Shown here one piece after another: positions 53,392 through 61,584 of a DNA stretch of 64,000 nt. The DNA comes from Pseudomonadota bacterium. Lineage in GTDB: Bacteria > Myxococcota > Myxococcia > Myxococcales > Myxococcaceae. Numbering within the stretch: position 1 is the stretch's first letter; the number at the start of each line of letters is the position of its first letter. A model generated the notes under the pieces. The model searched no databases, was not told the origin of the DNA, and worked only from the letters and a program-made list of their open reading frames with translations. Location of the stretch: the NCBI GenBank assembly GCA_023423535.1, contig JAFAFL010000095.1:1-64000 (forward strand). The letters are read 5' to 3'. The position numbers and the translations under genes were made by a program.

Positions 53392-53939
53392 AACTTCGCC
53401 CTCCAGAGCCTCATCCGAAGGCCGGCGGTGGTGACGAGTCCCACCGCGCTGGACGAGATGCGCCCGTCCGGTGTGAGCACGTAGGTGGTGGGAAAGCTGT
53501 CCACCCGCAGCGCCTCCTGGAACTGGTCGTCGCCGAGGAGCACCGGGTACTTCGCGCCGTAGTCGCGCACGAAGCGCTGCACGTCTGAAACGGACCGGTA
53601 GGAGAGCGCCACCGAGACCACGTGCGCGTCATCGCCGAGAGATTCGTGCAGCCGCGAGAAGGTCCCCGTCTCCTGCTTGCAGACCCCGCACCAGGGCGCC
53701 CACAGGTGCAGCACCACCGGCTTGCCGCGCAGGTCCTCCGAGCGCCACGTCTTGCCCTCGAGATCCGCGAAGGAGAACGCCGGCAACGGCTCGCCCGACG
53801 CCACATGGTTGCGCGTCTGCCAGGCAAAGACCGCGCTCAGCACGAGGACGAGGAAAGCGCCGTCCTCCAGCCACCGCACCCAGCGGCGCTCCCTACGCAA
53901 CGTGCGGTAACGCGCCCAGAGGGAAGGGGAAGAGGACAT
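53388..53939 (-). CDS. Membrane-anchored TlpA/ResA-like thioredoxin
   Basis: A 183-residue protein with an N-terminal transmembrane helix (about 27-41, AFLVLVLSAVFAWQT). The thioredoxin fold follows, with the redox motif WCGVC at 83-87 in LHLWAPWCGVCKQE and the cis-Pro region DSFPTTYVLTPDG. TlpA/ResA-type proteins act in the periplasm, reducing disulfides for cytochrome c maturation or metal handling. A reducing or isomerase role is inferred. It forms a coupled pair with the GNAT gene. Confidence 0.93.
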   Translation of the reverse strand: MSSSPSLWARYRTLRRERRWVRWLEDGAFLVLVLSAVFAWQTRNHVASGEPLPAFSFADLEGKTWRSEDLRGKPVVLHLWAPWCGVCKQETGTFSRLHESLGDDAHVVSVALSYRSVSDVQRFVRDYGAKYPVLLGDDQFQEALRVDSFPTTYVLTPDGRISSSAVGLVTTAGLRMRLWRAKL

Positions 53940-53997
53940 GGCGCGATCCAGTGCACGCCGGAGCGGCCCGGCGCAACCGGATGTGGACCCACAGGCA

Positions 53998-54036
53998 GGG
54001 CCGCGGCCCCCGGAAGCGCTCCGGAAACCGCGGCCC
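53998..54036 (-). terminator. Strong two-stage hairpin after the ComEA-like gene
   Basis: GGGCCGCGG (53998-54006) pairs with CCGCGGCCC (54028-54036). Inside it CCGGA (54010-54014) pairs with TCCGG (54020-54024), separated by symmetric ccc/aaa internal loops. It lies 17 bases past the minus-strand stop at 54053. No T-run follows on that strand, so termination would need help, or it may act as a 3' barrier. Confidence 0.6.
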
Positions 54037-54052
54037 CATGGAGATCACACCT

Positions 54053-54523
54053 CTACGGCTCCTCGCTCTCCACCCACAGCGCGGCCGCCGGATCTGCCTG
54101 CGCCGAGCCCTGTGCCGAGGCCGCCGCCACCCGCGGAGGCCCGCTCGCCTTGCGCAGCGATGCGGTCTTTGGCGCGGCCTTCGCCTTCTTCGTCCGCTTC
54201 GCCTTCGAGGATCCGCCGATCGACTTCACCGTGGTCGGTCCCTCCACGGCGAGGTGCGGCCGGAGCTTCTCGAGCTTCTTGCGACCGAAGCCCTTCACCT
54301 TCACCAGCTCCTCCACGCGCGTGAAGGGCTTCTGCTTGCGGTACGCGATGATCCGCGCCGAGGCCTTCTCGCCCACGCCCGGCAGCCGCTCGAGGTCCGA
54401 AGCGGTGGCGGTGTTGAGGTTCACCACCCCGGTCACCTCCTTCTTCGCCTCCGCCTCGGCCGGCACCAGCGCGAGCGCGCCCGCGAGCAGCACCGCCATC
54501 CCCATCCCCTTGAGCGCGTTCAT
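54053..54523 (-). CDS. ComEA-like helix-hairpin-helix protein
   Basis: A 156-residue exported protein; the signal peptide is MGMAVLLAGALALVPAEA. The helix-hairpin-helix core reads VNLNTATASDLERLPGVGEK, then ASARIIAYRKQKPFTRVEEL and VKVKGFGRKKLEKLRPHL, the ComEA pattern. ComEA binds incoming DNA during natural transformation. The C-terminal 60 residues are Lys/Ala/Ser-rich. Unlike ComEA it has a cleavable-looking signal and no long anchor. Its start shares one base with the stop of the upstream small gene (TGATG). Confidence 0.88.
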   Translation of the reverse strand: MNALKGMGMAVLLAGALALVPAEAEAKKEVTGVVNLNTATASDLERLPGVGEKASARIIAYRKQKPFTRVEELVKVKGFGRKKLEKLRPHLAVEGPTTVKSIGGSSKAKRTKKAKAAPKTASLRKASGPPRVAAASAQGSAQADPAAALWVESEEP

Positions 54524-54804
54524 CACGAGTGGCCCTCCACCGGCGCGTTCGCCAGGTCCGCCACCGCGCTCGCGGCGCCGTCCGGGATGACCACCCCGTC
54601 GCGCCGATCGATGACCTGCTCGCGAGCGTGCAGCGCCCCGTCGAGCGGCAGCACGTCGAGCCACACGTTCACCGAGTTGTCCTTGTTCACGAACCCGTTC
54701 CCCGCGCGCACCCAGATGGTGGCCCCCGCCTTCGTCTTCCGAATGGAGAACACCGTCAGCCGCGTCCCCGCCTTCAATCCGCCCTCTCTCGTTCCCATGT
54801 CCAT
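54523..54804 (-). CDS. Small conserved-looking protein paired with the ComEA-like gene
   Basis: A 93-residue protein. The ATG at 54804 follows AAGGAGAGG, an excellent Shine-Dalgarno sequence, so I prefer it to the longer frame starting at 54897. Strands such as AGTRLTVFSIRKTKAGATIW and KDNSVNVWLDVLPLDGALHA suggest a small OB-like beta barrel, which would fit single-stranded nucleic-acid binding. The family is not recognised. Translational coupling to the HhH gene hints at a shared DNA-related role. Confidence 0.65.
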   Translation of the reverse strand: MDMGTREGGLKAGTRLTVFSIRKTKAGATIWVRAGNGFVNKDNSVNVWLDVLPLDGALHAREQVIDRRDGVVIPDGAASAVADLANAPVEGHS

Positions 54805-55081
54805 CGCCTCTCCTTCTTCCCTTCGAGAGCCGGCCCCAATGCCGGCGCGGACGGGCAGAGCAGGGCGCGTGCCACGGGTGCGTCTCTGTGGGCGCATGTG
54901 CGATCAGCGTATCGATCAGCGAAAACCGTCCCGCGAGGCGGACGAGCGGCGATGCACCACCGCCTTTCTCATCGCGCGAGAGCGCCCGGATGGGTGGGGC
55001 CCGGCCATGCGTGCGCGAATCTTGCGGCGCGCTCGCAATGTCCGCTTGATGCCCGCGACAGCGAGGCGTACCTGCCCGCGC
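54805..55081. other. 277-base divergent intergenic region
   Basis: It lies between the small protein gene (minus) and the CPBP gene (plus). It contains GCCGGC (54829-54834) and GCCGGC (54841-54846), which can form a 6-bp stem around CCCAAT. Open frames here lack coding character. Promoters for both genes must lie inside, but I cannot place them. Confidence 0.3.
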
Positions 55082-56023
55082 GTGAACGCCATCCCCCGCT
55101 CGCTCATCCTCTACGTCGCGATCACGTACGCGCTCTCCGCGATCTACGGCTTCTCGCTCCCGCTGCTCGGGTTGCCGCAGGGCTCGCCGTGGATGTTCCT
55201 GCTCAGCGTCCTCTACATGTTCATCCCCGCGCTGGTGGCGGTGGGCTTCACCCGCCGCGAGAAGGGCTCTCTGCGCGGGCTCGGCGTGAAGTGGCGCTTC
55301 AACCCGTTTTGGCTCGTCTCCTGGCTTGCGCCGCTGGCCCTGGTGTTCCTCGGCATCGGCCTCTCGCTGCTGATGCCGGGCGCGTCCTTCTCACCGGGGC
55401 TCGACGCGTTGATGCAGCGGCTGGAGGGCGTGGTGCCGGCAGACCAGCTTCCGCTCGTGCGCGCGCAGCTGGAGCAGATGCCGGTGCACCCGGTGTTCAT
55501 GACCCTCCCGCAGGCGCTGATCGCGGGCGCGACGATCAACGCGGTCGCAGCGTTCGGCGAGGAGCTCGGCTGGCGCGGCTACATGCAGCAGAAGCTCGCG
55601 CACCTCGGCTTCTGGCGGTCGAACGCGCTCATCGGCGTGGTGTGGGGGCTGTGGCACGCGCCGCTCATCCTGCAGGGTCACAACTACCCGGACGCGCCGG
55701 TGGCGGGCGTGCTGATGATGATCGTCGTCTGCGTGCCGCTCTCGATCCTCTTCGCGTGGACGCGGGTGCGCGGGCGCTCGGTGGTTCCCGCGTCGATCGC
55801 ACACGGCAGCTTCAATGCGCTCGCCGGACTCTCCACGATGGTGATGGCCGGCGGCAGCTCGCTGCTCAGCGGGATGATGGGCCTCGGCACCTTCCTCGCC
55901 GCGTCGATCCTTTGCGCCGCGATCCTCTTCTTCGACCGCAAGGTGGAGTCCGCTTCACGCGCGGAGTTCGACCTCGACGTGTCCCTGCGGGGTGAGCCCG
56001 CCCGCCTGCATACCGGGCAGTGA
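55082..56023 (+). CDS. CPBP-family intramembrane glutamic protease
   Basis: A 313-residue integral membrane protein with about eight helices. The start is uncertain: GTG at 55082 (NAIPRSLILYVAITYALSAI) is favoured because hydrophobic sequence begins at once; ATG at 55049 is the alternative. The catalytic motif EELGWRGYM and the later LWHAPLI and SIAHGSFNAL are the CPBP (Abi/CAAX-protease) signatures. Members cleave within membranes; some act as myxosortases that process MYXO-CTERM tails. The window contains four MYXO-CTERM proteins, but none adjacent. Assignment as a myxosortase would be inference. Confidence 0.9.
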   Translation: MNAIPRSLILYVAITYALSAIYGFSLPLLGLPQGSPWMFLLSVLYMFIPALVAVGFTRREKGSLRGLGVKWRFNPFWLVSWLAPLALVFLGIGLSLLMPGASFSPGLDALMQRLEGVVPADQLPLVRAQLEQMPVHPVFMTLPQALIAGATINAVAAFGEELGWRGYMQQKLAHLGFWRSNALIGVVWGLWHAPLILQGHNYPDAPVAGVLMMIVVCVPLSILFAWTRVRGRSVVPASIAHGSFNALAGLSTMVMAGGSSLLSGMMGLGTFLAASILCAAILFFDRKVESASRAEFDLDVSLRGEPARLHTGQ

Positions 56024-56081
56024 GACTTCATCGACGCGCCTCGCCGTAGTCGCCGAGGCCTCTTCCCGTTAGGGTCCGCGC

Positions 56082-56471
56082 GTGCGCCGCATCCTCTTCA
56101 AGTCCAAGATCCACCGAGCGACCGTCACCCACGCGGACCTTCACTACGAAGGCTCGGTAACCATCGACAAGGACCTGCTCGAGGCAGCGGACATCCTTCC
56201 CTACGAGAAGGTCGCGGTCTGGAACGTGACCCGCGGCACCCGGCTCGAGACCTACGCGCTCGAGGGCGACCGCGGCTCGGGCGTCATCTGCCTCAACGGC
56301 GCCGCCGCGCACCTCAACGGACCGGGCGATCTGGTGATCATCGCCACCTTCGCCGAGGTCGAGGAGCACGAGGCGCGCGGCTGGACCCCGACGGTGGTCT
56401 TCGTGGACGCGCAGAACCGCATCGTGCGCAAGGCGCCGGAAGTACCCGGCCCGAAGCTGCGCGCGTCCTGA
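56082..56471 (+). CDS. panD: Aspartate 1-decarboxylase precursor
   Basis: A 129-residue enzyme starting at GTG (MRRILFKSKIHRATVTHADL). PanD makes beta-alanine for pantothenate and CoA synthesis. The self-cleavage site is Gly24-Ser25 in HYEGSVTID, where Ser25 becomes the pyruvoyl group. Other hallmarks are YEKVAVWNVTRGTRLETYAL and LNGAAAHLNGPGDLVIIATF. Length is normal. It follows the CPBP gene after 58 bases on the same strand. No other pan gene is in the window. Confidence 0.97.
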   Translation: MRRILFKSKIHRATVTHADLHYEGSVTIDKDLLEAADILPYEKVAVWNVTRGTRLETYALEGDRGSGVICLNGAAAHLNGPGDLVIIATFAEVEEHEARGWTPTVVFVDAQNRIVRKAPEVPGPKLRAS

Positions 56472-56486
56472 GCCGCTGACGTCTCT

Positions 56487-57347
56487 CTACGTTTCGACCG
56501 CGCCGGTCATGAAGCCGGCGAGCTCGCCACCCGCGGTGCGGCCGACGAGCACGTACGTCGCCTCCACGGTGCCGAAGCGGAAGAGCCGCAGCTCGGACAG
56601 GCTCTCTCCCACCACGCGCGAGAGCGCCGCCCACTTCGCGGCATAGGCCTTCGAGTCGTGGTCCTCCACGTTGTCGTCGTGCACCGTCGCGCGGTGGGTG
56701 AGGAACGCGGCAGGGTCGCCTTCGCCCACCGGCTGCTGCGCGAGCGGATCGAGATCCACACTCCGCACGCCGCCGCCCATCGCCATCCCGTTCGTCTCGA
56801 ACGCGGCCGCCGCGCGCACCGCCACCAGCTGCGCGGTGATCGGCGCGGAGCCGAGCGACCCGAGCGACAGCGGCACCACCGGCGAGTCCGACTCGCTCAT
56901 GTTCGTCATGCCCGCGGTCACTTCGGTCAGCCGCGCGAGCACGCCATCCGCGGACGGAGCGGGTGTAGGCGCCGGAGCCGAACGTCCCTGCAGCGCGCGC
57001 ACGTCCTCCATCAGATCGACCGGAAGCCTCGCGGCGTCCGCGGCGCTGAGCCTGCCGTCCGGACCCGCCGCCGCCTGCGCCGAAGCAAACGCATAGCGAC
57101 GTCCGGCCTCGATGAGCTTGTTCGCGCTGATGCTCTGCTGACCCAGCCGCTCGAGGTGCGCGAGCGCGTTGTCCGCGAAGTGCCGCCCGTCGTCGAGCCG
57201 CTGCGCGATCCGCGCCGCCTCCTTCAGCGAGAGCCGACCGTCCTTGCCGGCGGCCTCCCTCACCACCTCCGCGAAGCGCTGCGTCCAGGCATCGGTGAAC
57301 GTCCTCACCGACGGCGTCCTGCTCATCCGGTTCGTGACTGGGGTCAT
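56487..57347 (-). CDS. Hypothetical protein with EF-hand-like segments
   Basis: A 286-residue protein. The ATG at 57347 (MTPVTNRMSRTPS) is the first reasonable start. Two helical segments each carry a loop like GKDGRLSLKEA and GPDGRLSAADA, reminiscent of EF-hands. Each loop has only the first few acidic positions and lacks the full 12-residue pattern. The C-terminal half (about 190-286) looks alpha/beta, with a strand pattern around LSELRLFRFGTVEATYVLVG. No signal peptide and no known family. It ends 15 bases from convergent panD and is divergent, by 58 bases, from the GT-C-like gene. Confidence 0.55.
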   Translation of the reverse strand: MTPVTNRMSRTPSVRTFTDAWTQRFAEVVREAAGKDGRLSLKEAARIAQRLDDGRHFADNALAHLERLGQQSISANKLIEAGRRYAFASAQAAAGPDGRLSAADAARLPVDLMEDVRALQGRSAPAPTPAPSADGVLARLTEVTAGMTNMSESDSPVVPLSLGSLGSAPITAQLVAVRAAAAFETNGMAMGGGVRSVDLDPLAQQPVGEGDPAAFLTHRATVHDDNVEDHDSKAYAAKWAALSRVVGESLSELRLFRFGTVEATYVLVGRTAGGELAGFMTGAVET

Positions 57348-57405
57348 GCCGGTATTCTCGCGAAACCGCGCTGCCGGTTCCCGGAAAAGTTGGTAAGGCC
57401 GAAGG

Positions 57406-59304
57406 GTGGTGCCGAGCCGACGCGAAAAGCAGGGGCTGGCGGTCGCATTCGCCATCGCCCTCGTCGGGTTCAGCGCCGTGTACTTCGCGCTGCCCGGCAT
57501 GTGGGGCCCGCAGAAGATCAGCGGCGACGGCTGGGACTCCTACGCGCTCGCGCGATCGATGCTCTTCGACCGCGACGTGGATCTCGCGAACGAGATCGCG
57601 AAGTGCTGCAACCAGTCCAAGCACTCGCCCCATCCGGTGACGAAGCGCATCGCCGTCGCGCAGCCGATGGGCACGCCGATCCTCTGGCTGCCCTTCCTCG
57701 CCGGCACGCAGGCGGCGGCCTGGGTGCGCTCACTGTGGCATCCCGCGCAGGCGCTCGACGGCTACGGAGACTTCCACTTCATCGGCACTGCGTGGGCGAG
57801 CGTCGCGTACGGACTGCTCGGACTCCTCTTCGTCTTCCTCTTCCTGCGCCGGCACTTCTCGGTCTTTGCGTCGACGTTGGCGGTCGTCGCCATCTGCTTC
57901 GCCACGCCGCTGTTCTTCTACGTCGTCTTCCATCCGAGCTACTCGCACAGCACCTCGATGTTCGCGGTGTCGCTCTTCGTCTGGGAGTGGGACCGGCGCC
58001 GCGGCGACTGGTCGGTGAAGCGCTGGGCTGTCCTCGGCCTGCTCACCGGCCTGGTGGCGCTGGTGCGCGCGCAGGACGTGGGCATCGCGCTGCTGCCAAT
58101 CGCCGAGGCCATTGCGTACCTCTTCAGAAGGCGCGACGCGGCTTCAGGTCGTCGCCGAATGGGGCGGGTGCTTCGCGCGGGCCTCGTCGCCGCTGTGACG
58201 GCCACGGTGGTGTTCCTCCCGCAGCTGCTGACGTGGCGCTACCAGTTCGGCGGGCTGCTCGCGATGCCGCAGGGCAGCAGCTTCATGCAGTGGGGGAGGC
58301 CGACGATCGACAACGCGTTCACCATCCTCTTCGGCTCTCGCAACGGGCTCTTGCCGTGGCACCCCGTGTACGGGCTCGCGGGCCTCGGCCTTCTGTGGGG
58401 GCTCGTGCGCGCGCCGCGCTTCGCGGTGTTCATCCTCATCGGCCTGCTCTGGCAGCTCTACGTGAACGTCGTCGTCACCGACCTGTGGGGCGGCTGGTCC
58501 TTTGGGCACCGTCGTCTGCTGGGACAGGCGCCGCTCTTCGCGTGGGGCATCGCCTTCCTCTTCGACCGGCTGCTCGACTTCGCGCGGTCACGACGGCGCC
58601 GGCCGGTGCGCGTCCTGGCGTATGCGTTGCCGCTGCTGCTCACGGTGCCGCTGGTGTGGCTGAACACGGGCATGACGCGCGCGATGCTCCTGCAGCAGGT
58701 CGTCCCCTCCGAGCCTCGGGACATGAAGTTCGTCTATCGCAGGAGCCTCGACGCGCTGGTGCCCGGCTTCTGGTCCGGCTCCGGTCTCCGCTCGCTCGCC
58801 GACGCGACGTGGGCGCACGTGGGCAATCCGGCCAGCGCGCCCGGCGTCCTCTACTTCCGTCTCATGCACGGCGTCGCGCCGAGGCACTTCGACCTCGCGG
58901 TGGGGAACTACCTCCTCTACCGCTTCGCGCCGAACGGGGACGGCGTCGCCTCGCACCTCCAGCTCGACGATTCGGGCGTGGACAAGTACCTCGTGGAGGG
59001 GAAGCGCGCGCACCGCGACGAGGAGCCCGTGCTGGTGGGCAAAGGCTCCGTGCGTCTGGCGCTGCCGACCTGGCTGCTCTCTGACGGCGTCACCGTCGTC
59101 TTCGAGGTCCCTCGCGAGCTTCACCCCACGCTGCAGGTCCGCTTCAACGGCGACGAGTACAAGCCCGCGCCGACGATGGGCCGCGACGCGCTGAAGTTCG
59201 TGGTGCCGCGCGAGCGCGTGCGCTGGGGCTTCAACGAGCTGGAGCTCGAGGCAGAGGCGCCGGAGCTCGTCGTCCGCCGCCTCGAGCTGTCTTCACGGCA
59301 CTGA
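57406..59304 (+). CDS. Multi-pass membrane protein, GT-C glycosyltransferase-like
   Basis: A 632-residue protein starting at GTG after GAAGGG. About ten hydrophobic helices fill residues 10-420 (FAIALVGFSAVYFALPG, YGLLGLLFVFLFLRRHFSVF and others). The first large external loop has ISGDGWDSYALARSMLFDRD, with acidic residues placed as in GT-C enzymes, which use lipid-linked sugars. The last 200 residues form a soluble beta-rich domain (VTVVFEVPRELHPTLQVRFN). I infer a lipid-linked sugar transferase for surface polysaccharide or glycoprotein. The family is not certain. Confidence 0.65.
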   Translation: MVPSRREKQGLAVAFAIALVGFSAVYFALPGMWGPQKISGDGWDSYALARSMLFDRDVDLANEIAKCCNQSKHSPHPVTKRIAVAQPMGTPILWLPFLAGTQAAAWVRSLWHPAQALDGYGDFHFIGTAWASVAYGLLGLLFVFLFLRRHFSVFASTLAVVAICFATPLFFYVVFHPSYSHSTSMFAVSLFVWEWDRRRGDWSVKRWAVLGLLTGLVALVRAQDVGIALLPIAEAIAYLFRRRDAASGRRRMGRVLRAGLVAAVTATVVFLPQLLTWRYQFGGLLAMPQGSSFMQWGRPTIDNAFTILFGSRNGLLPWHPVYGLAGLGLLWGLVRAPRFAVFILIGLLWQLYVNVVVTDLWGGWSFGHRRLLGQAPLFAWGIAFLFDRLLDFARSRRRRPVRVLAYALPLLLTVPLVWLNTGMTRAMLLQQVVPSEPRDMKFVYRRSLDALVPGFWSGSGLRSLADATWAHVGNPASAPGVLYFRLMHGVAPRHFDLAVGNYLLYRFAPNGDGVASHLQLDDSGVDKYLVEGKRAHRDEEPVLVGKGSVRLALPTWLLSDGVTVVFEVPRELHPTLQVRFNGDEYKPAPTMGRDALKFVVPRERVRWGFNELELEAEAPELVVRRLELSSRH

Positions 59305-59316
59305 GCGGTGGCCGCT
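59304..59316. terminator. Short hairpin between convergent genes
   Basis: AGCGG (59304-59308), tgg, CCGCT (59312-59316). The 5-bp stem overlaps both stop codons. Weak alone. Confidence 0.25.
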
Positions 59317-60430
59317 ACGTCGGGTCCGGCTTCGGCGTCGTCTTGGTGGACGGCGGCAGCTGCGGCGCGGCGATGACGTCCGCGGGCGGCAGCTCTCCGG
59401 TGAGCGACCCGAGGAACGCGACGATGTCGCCGGCCTCCGCATCGCCGAGCACGCGCCCGAGCTGGTGCTCCGCCATCTTCTTCACCGCGTTGCGCAGGTC
59501 GGTCTCCGCGCCGTCGTGGAACCAGGGACCGGTCTTCGCCACGTTGCGCAGCGGCGCCACGCGGAAGACGCCGCGGTCGTGCTCCTCCTTCGTCACGTCG
59601 TAGCGCCCGAGGTCCGCCTTTTCTCCGGCCTGCGGCCACTCCTTCACCAGCCCGAGCTTCATGAACGTCTGGCCGCCGAGGTTCCTCCCCGAGTGACACG
59701 CGGTGCACCCGGTCTCCGCGAACGTCTGAAGCCCGCGCCGCTCCGCTTCCGTCAGCGCGCTGTCGTCACCGGCGACGAAGCGATCGAAGCGGGAGGTGGT
59801 GACGAGCGTGCGCTCGAACGCGGCAATGGCGCGCGCGGCGTTGGCGAGCGAGACCGGATCTGCCTTGCCCTTGACGGGGAAGAGCTTCGCGAACCGCTGC
59901 GCGTACTCGGGGATGGAGCGCAGCGTGGCGACGACGCGCTTCTCGTCCGGCATCGCCATCTCCACCGGGTTCATCACCGGGCCCTGCGCCTGCTCCTCGA
60001 GATCCTTCGCGCGGCCGTCCCAGAACTGCGCCACGTGGTGCTCGGCGTCGTACACGGTCGGCGAGTTGCGCCCGCCGAGCTGTCCCCTATGCCCCGGCGA
60101 GAACTGCTTGCCGTCCACGCCGTACGCCGCCACGTCGTGGCAGCTGTTGCAGGAGAGGTCGTGGTTCTTCGACAGGCGCGTGTCGAAGTAGAGCATCCGC
60201 CCCAGCTCCACGAGCTCCGGCGGATCCTCGCGCTTCGCGACGGGCACGGACTGGAAGATCGCGAGGAGCGATCGATCGAACGGCGGCGGCGCTTCGACAG
60301 CCTGCGCCTGCTCCACCGCGGCGGCCGGCGCAACCTTTGCGCTCTCCGGCGGCGGAGGAGGTGAAGAGGGCGTCCGGCAGCCTGTGGCTGCGGCGGAGAT
60401 GAGGACGAGGGCGCAGAAGATGCGGGTCAT
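59315..60430 (-). CDS. Di-haem cytochrome c peroxidase (CcpA/MauG-like) lipoprotein
   Basis: A 371-residue predicted lipoprotein. The ATG at 60430 follows GGAGG, and the lipobox is AAATGC with Cys18. Two haem c sites are present: CNSCH (94-98) and CTACH (242-246). Segments ELGRMLYFDTRLSKNHDLSC, RNSPTVYDAEHHVAQFWDG and PWFHDGAETDLRNAV match bacterial cytochrome c peroxidases, which reduce hydrogen peroxide in the periplasm. MauG-like enzymes share the fold. The methionine or tyrosine ligand of the second haem cannot be assigned by eye. It ends 10 bases from the convergent membrane-protein gene. Confidence 0.93.
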   Translation of the reverse strand: MTRIFCALVLISAAATGCRTPSSPPPPPESAKVAPAAAVEQAQAVEAPPPFDRSLLAIFQSVPVAKREDPPELVELGRMLYFDTRLSKNHDLSCNSCHDVAAYGVDGKQFSPGHRGQLGGRNSPTVYDAEHHVAQFWDGRAKDLEEQAQGPVMNPVEMAMPDEKRVVATLRSIPEYAQRFAKLFPVKGKADPVSLANAARAIAAFERTLVTTSRFDRFVAGDDSALTEAERRGLQTFAETGCTACHSGRNLGGQTFMKLGLVKEWPQAGEKADLGRYDVTKEEHDRGVFRVAPLRNVAKTGPWFHDGAETDLRNAVKKMAEHQLGRVLGDAEAGDIVAFLGSLTGELPPADVIAAPQLPPSTKTTPKPDPT

Positions 60431-60534
60431 GGAGGCCTCCGAGGGGAATCGGGGCCACTCGTGCAAGCCGCACACCGCGCCGCGTCACCGAATCCGGCAC
60501 GCCTCAGGCCCGTCCGGCAGCGTGGCGGGCCTGT

Positions 60535-61584
60535 TCACCGCGCCGCGGCGCTGAGCCCGTCGAGGAACGTGTTGACGGCCTCCACGAACTTCTCCGGCTC
60601 CTCGAGGAACGGGCGGTGGCCCGAACGCTCGAAGCGGACGAGAGACTTCTGCGTGTCCGGCGTCCCCAGCAGCGGAAGGACCTCGTCGGCGAGCGTCACC
60701 GGCACCCGACCGTCGTGCTCGCCGTGGAGGAGCAGCGTCGGCAGGCGGATCCGCGGCAGCTCCCAGTGGAGGTCGATCTTCAGCAGGTCCTCGATCATCA
60801 CGCGCTGCGTCCGCGCGGCGTTGTGGACGTCCGCTCCCACCGAGTAGGGCGAGAAGAACACCGACCCGAGCCGGTTGGACTTCACCTGCGACGGGTCGTG
60901 CACCGTCCCGCCGAGCGCGTCCACGTTCTCGAGGTGCGGCGCCATGTTCACCGCGTCGAGCACCGGGTTCGCCTCGTACCAGGCCAGCGCTTCACGCCAG
61001 CGCTCCGCCTCTTCGCCTGAGTCCACCTTCGCTTGCGCGCGGTCCACCGCCCACGCGCGGGAGAGCTCCACCACCCGCGGCATGCTCGTCGCGCCCGACA
61101 CGTTGATCCACCCGGCGATACCCGACGCGCGCGTCTCGTCAGCGAGGTAGTTCGTGGTGAGCGTGCCGCCCCACGAGTGCCCGAGCAGCACCACGCGCTC
61201 GACCGACGGGTACTGCGCACGCAGCAGCGCCACGACCTCACCGAGATCCTCGGTGTGCTGCGCGAGCGTGAGCTCCTCGTCCTTCGTCATCCCCTGCGCC
61301 GTGCCTGCGCCCCGCTGGTCGTAGGAGGCGAAGAGGTGCCTCTCGGAGATCGGATCGAACGCGGCGGGCATCGCGGTGGCGTACGCGATGGACGAGCCAC
61401 CGGGGCCACCGTGCACGAAGACCACCAGCGTCTCCGCCGACTCCGGACCGCGCACGAGGATCGGCAGGTCCGAGGTGCCGGCCCGCAGGAACAGCGTCCG
61501 CTCGTCGGCGCGGCCACACGACACGAGCGTCATCAGCAGCGCGGCGAAGGCCACCGCACGGGTTCCGACTTGCTGGCGGTTCAT
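60535..61584 (-). CDS. Alpha/beta hydrolase (proline iminopeptidase-like, S33) lipoprotein
   Basis: A 349-residue predicted lipoprotein; the signal peptide ends TLVSC (Cys23). The oxyanion motif HGGPGG (58-63) and the nucleophile elbow GHSWGG with Ser137 match the S33 proline-iminopeptidase group. The third-strand acid lies in LHGEHDGRVP and the His in ERSGHRPF. The substrate is probably an N-terminal Pro-peptide or a small ester. The ATG overlaps the upstream barrel gene's stop by four bases (ATGA), so the two are coupled. Confidence 0.88.
   Translation of the reverse strand: MNRQQVGTRAVAFAALLMTLVSCGRADERTLFLRAGTSDLPILVRGPESAETLVVFVHGGPGGSSIAYATAMPAAFDPISERHLFASYDQRGAGTAQGMTKDEELTLAQHTEDLGEVVALLRAQYPSVERVVLLGHSWGGTLTTNYLADETRASGIAGWINVSGATSMPRVVELSRAWAVDRAQAKVDSGEEAERWREALAWYEANPVLDAVNMAPHLENVDALGGTVHDPSQVKSNRLGSVFFSPYSVGADVHNAARTQRVMIEDLLKIDLHWELPRIRLPTLLLHGEHDGRVPVTLADEVLPLLGTPDTQKSLVRFERSGHRPFLEEPEKFVEAVNTFLDGLSAAAR

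Noticed and set aside
56479..56492. ACGT-N6-ACGT at the panD convergent junction
   Set aside because: A 4-bp stem is expected by chance.
56487..57347. True EF-hand calcium-binding protein
   Set aside because: The two loops lack the full set of acidic ligands; called only EF-hand-like.
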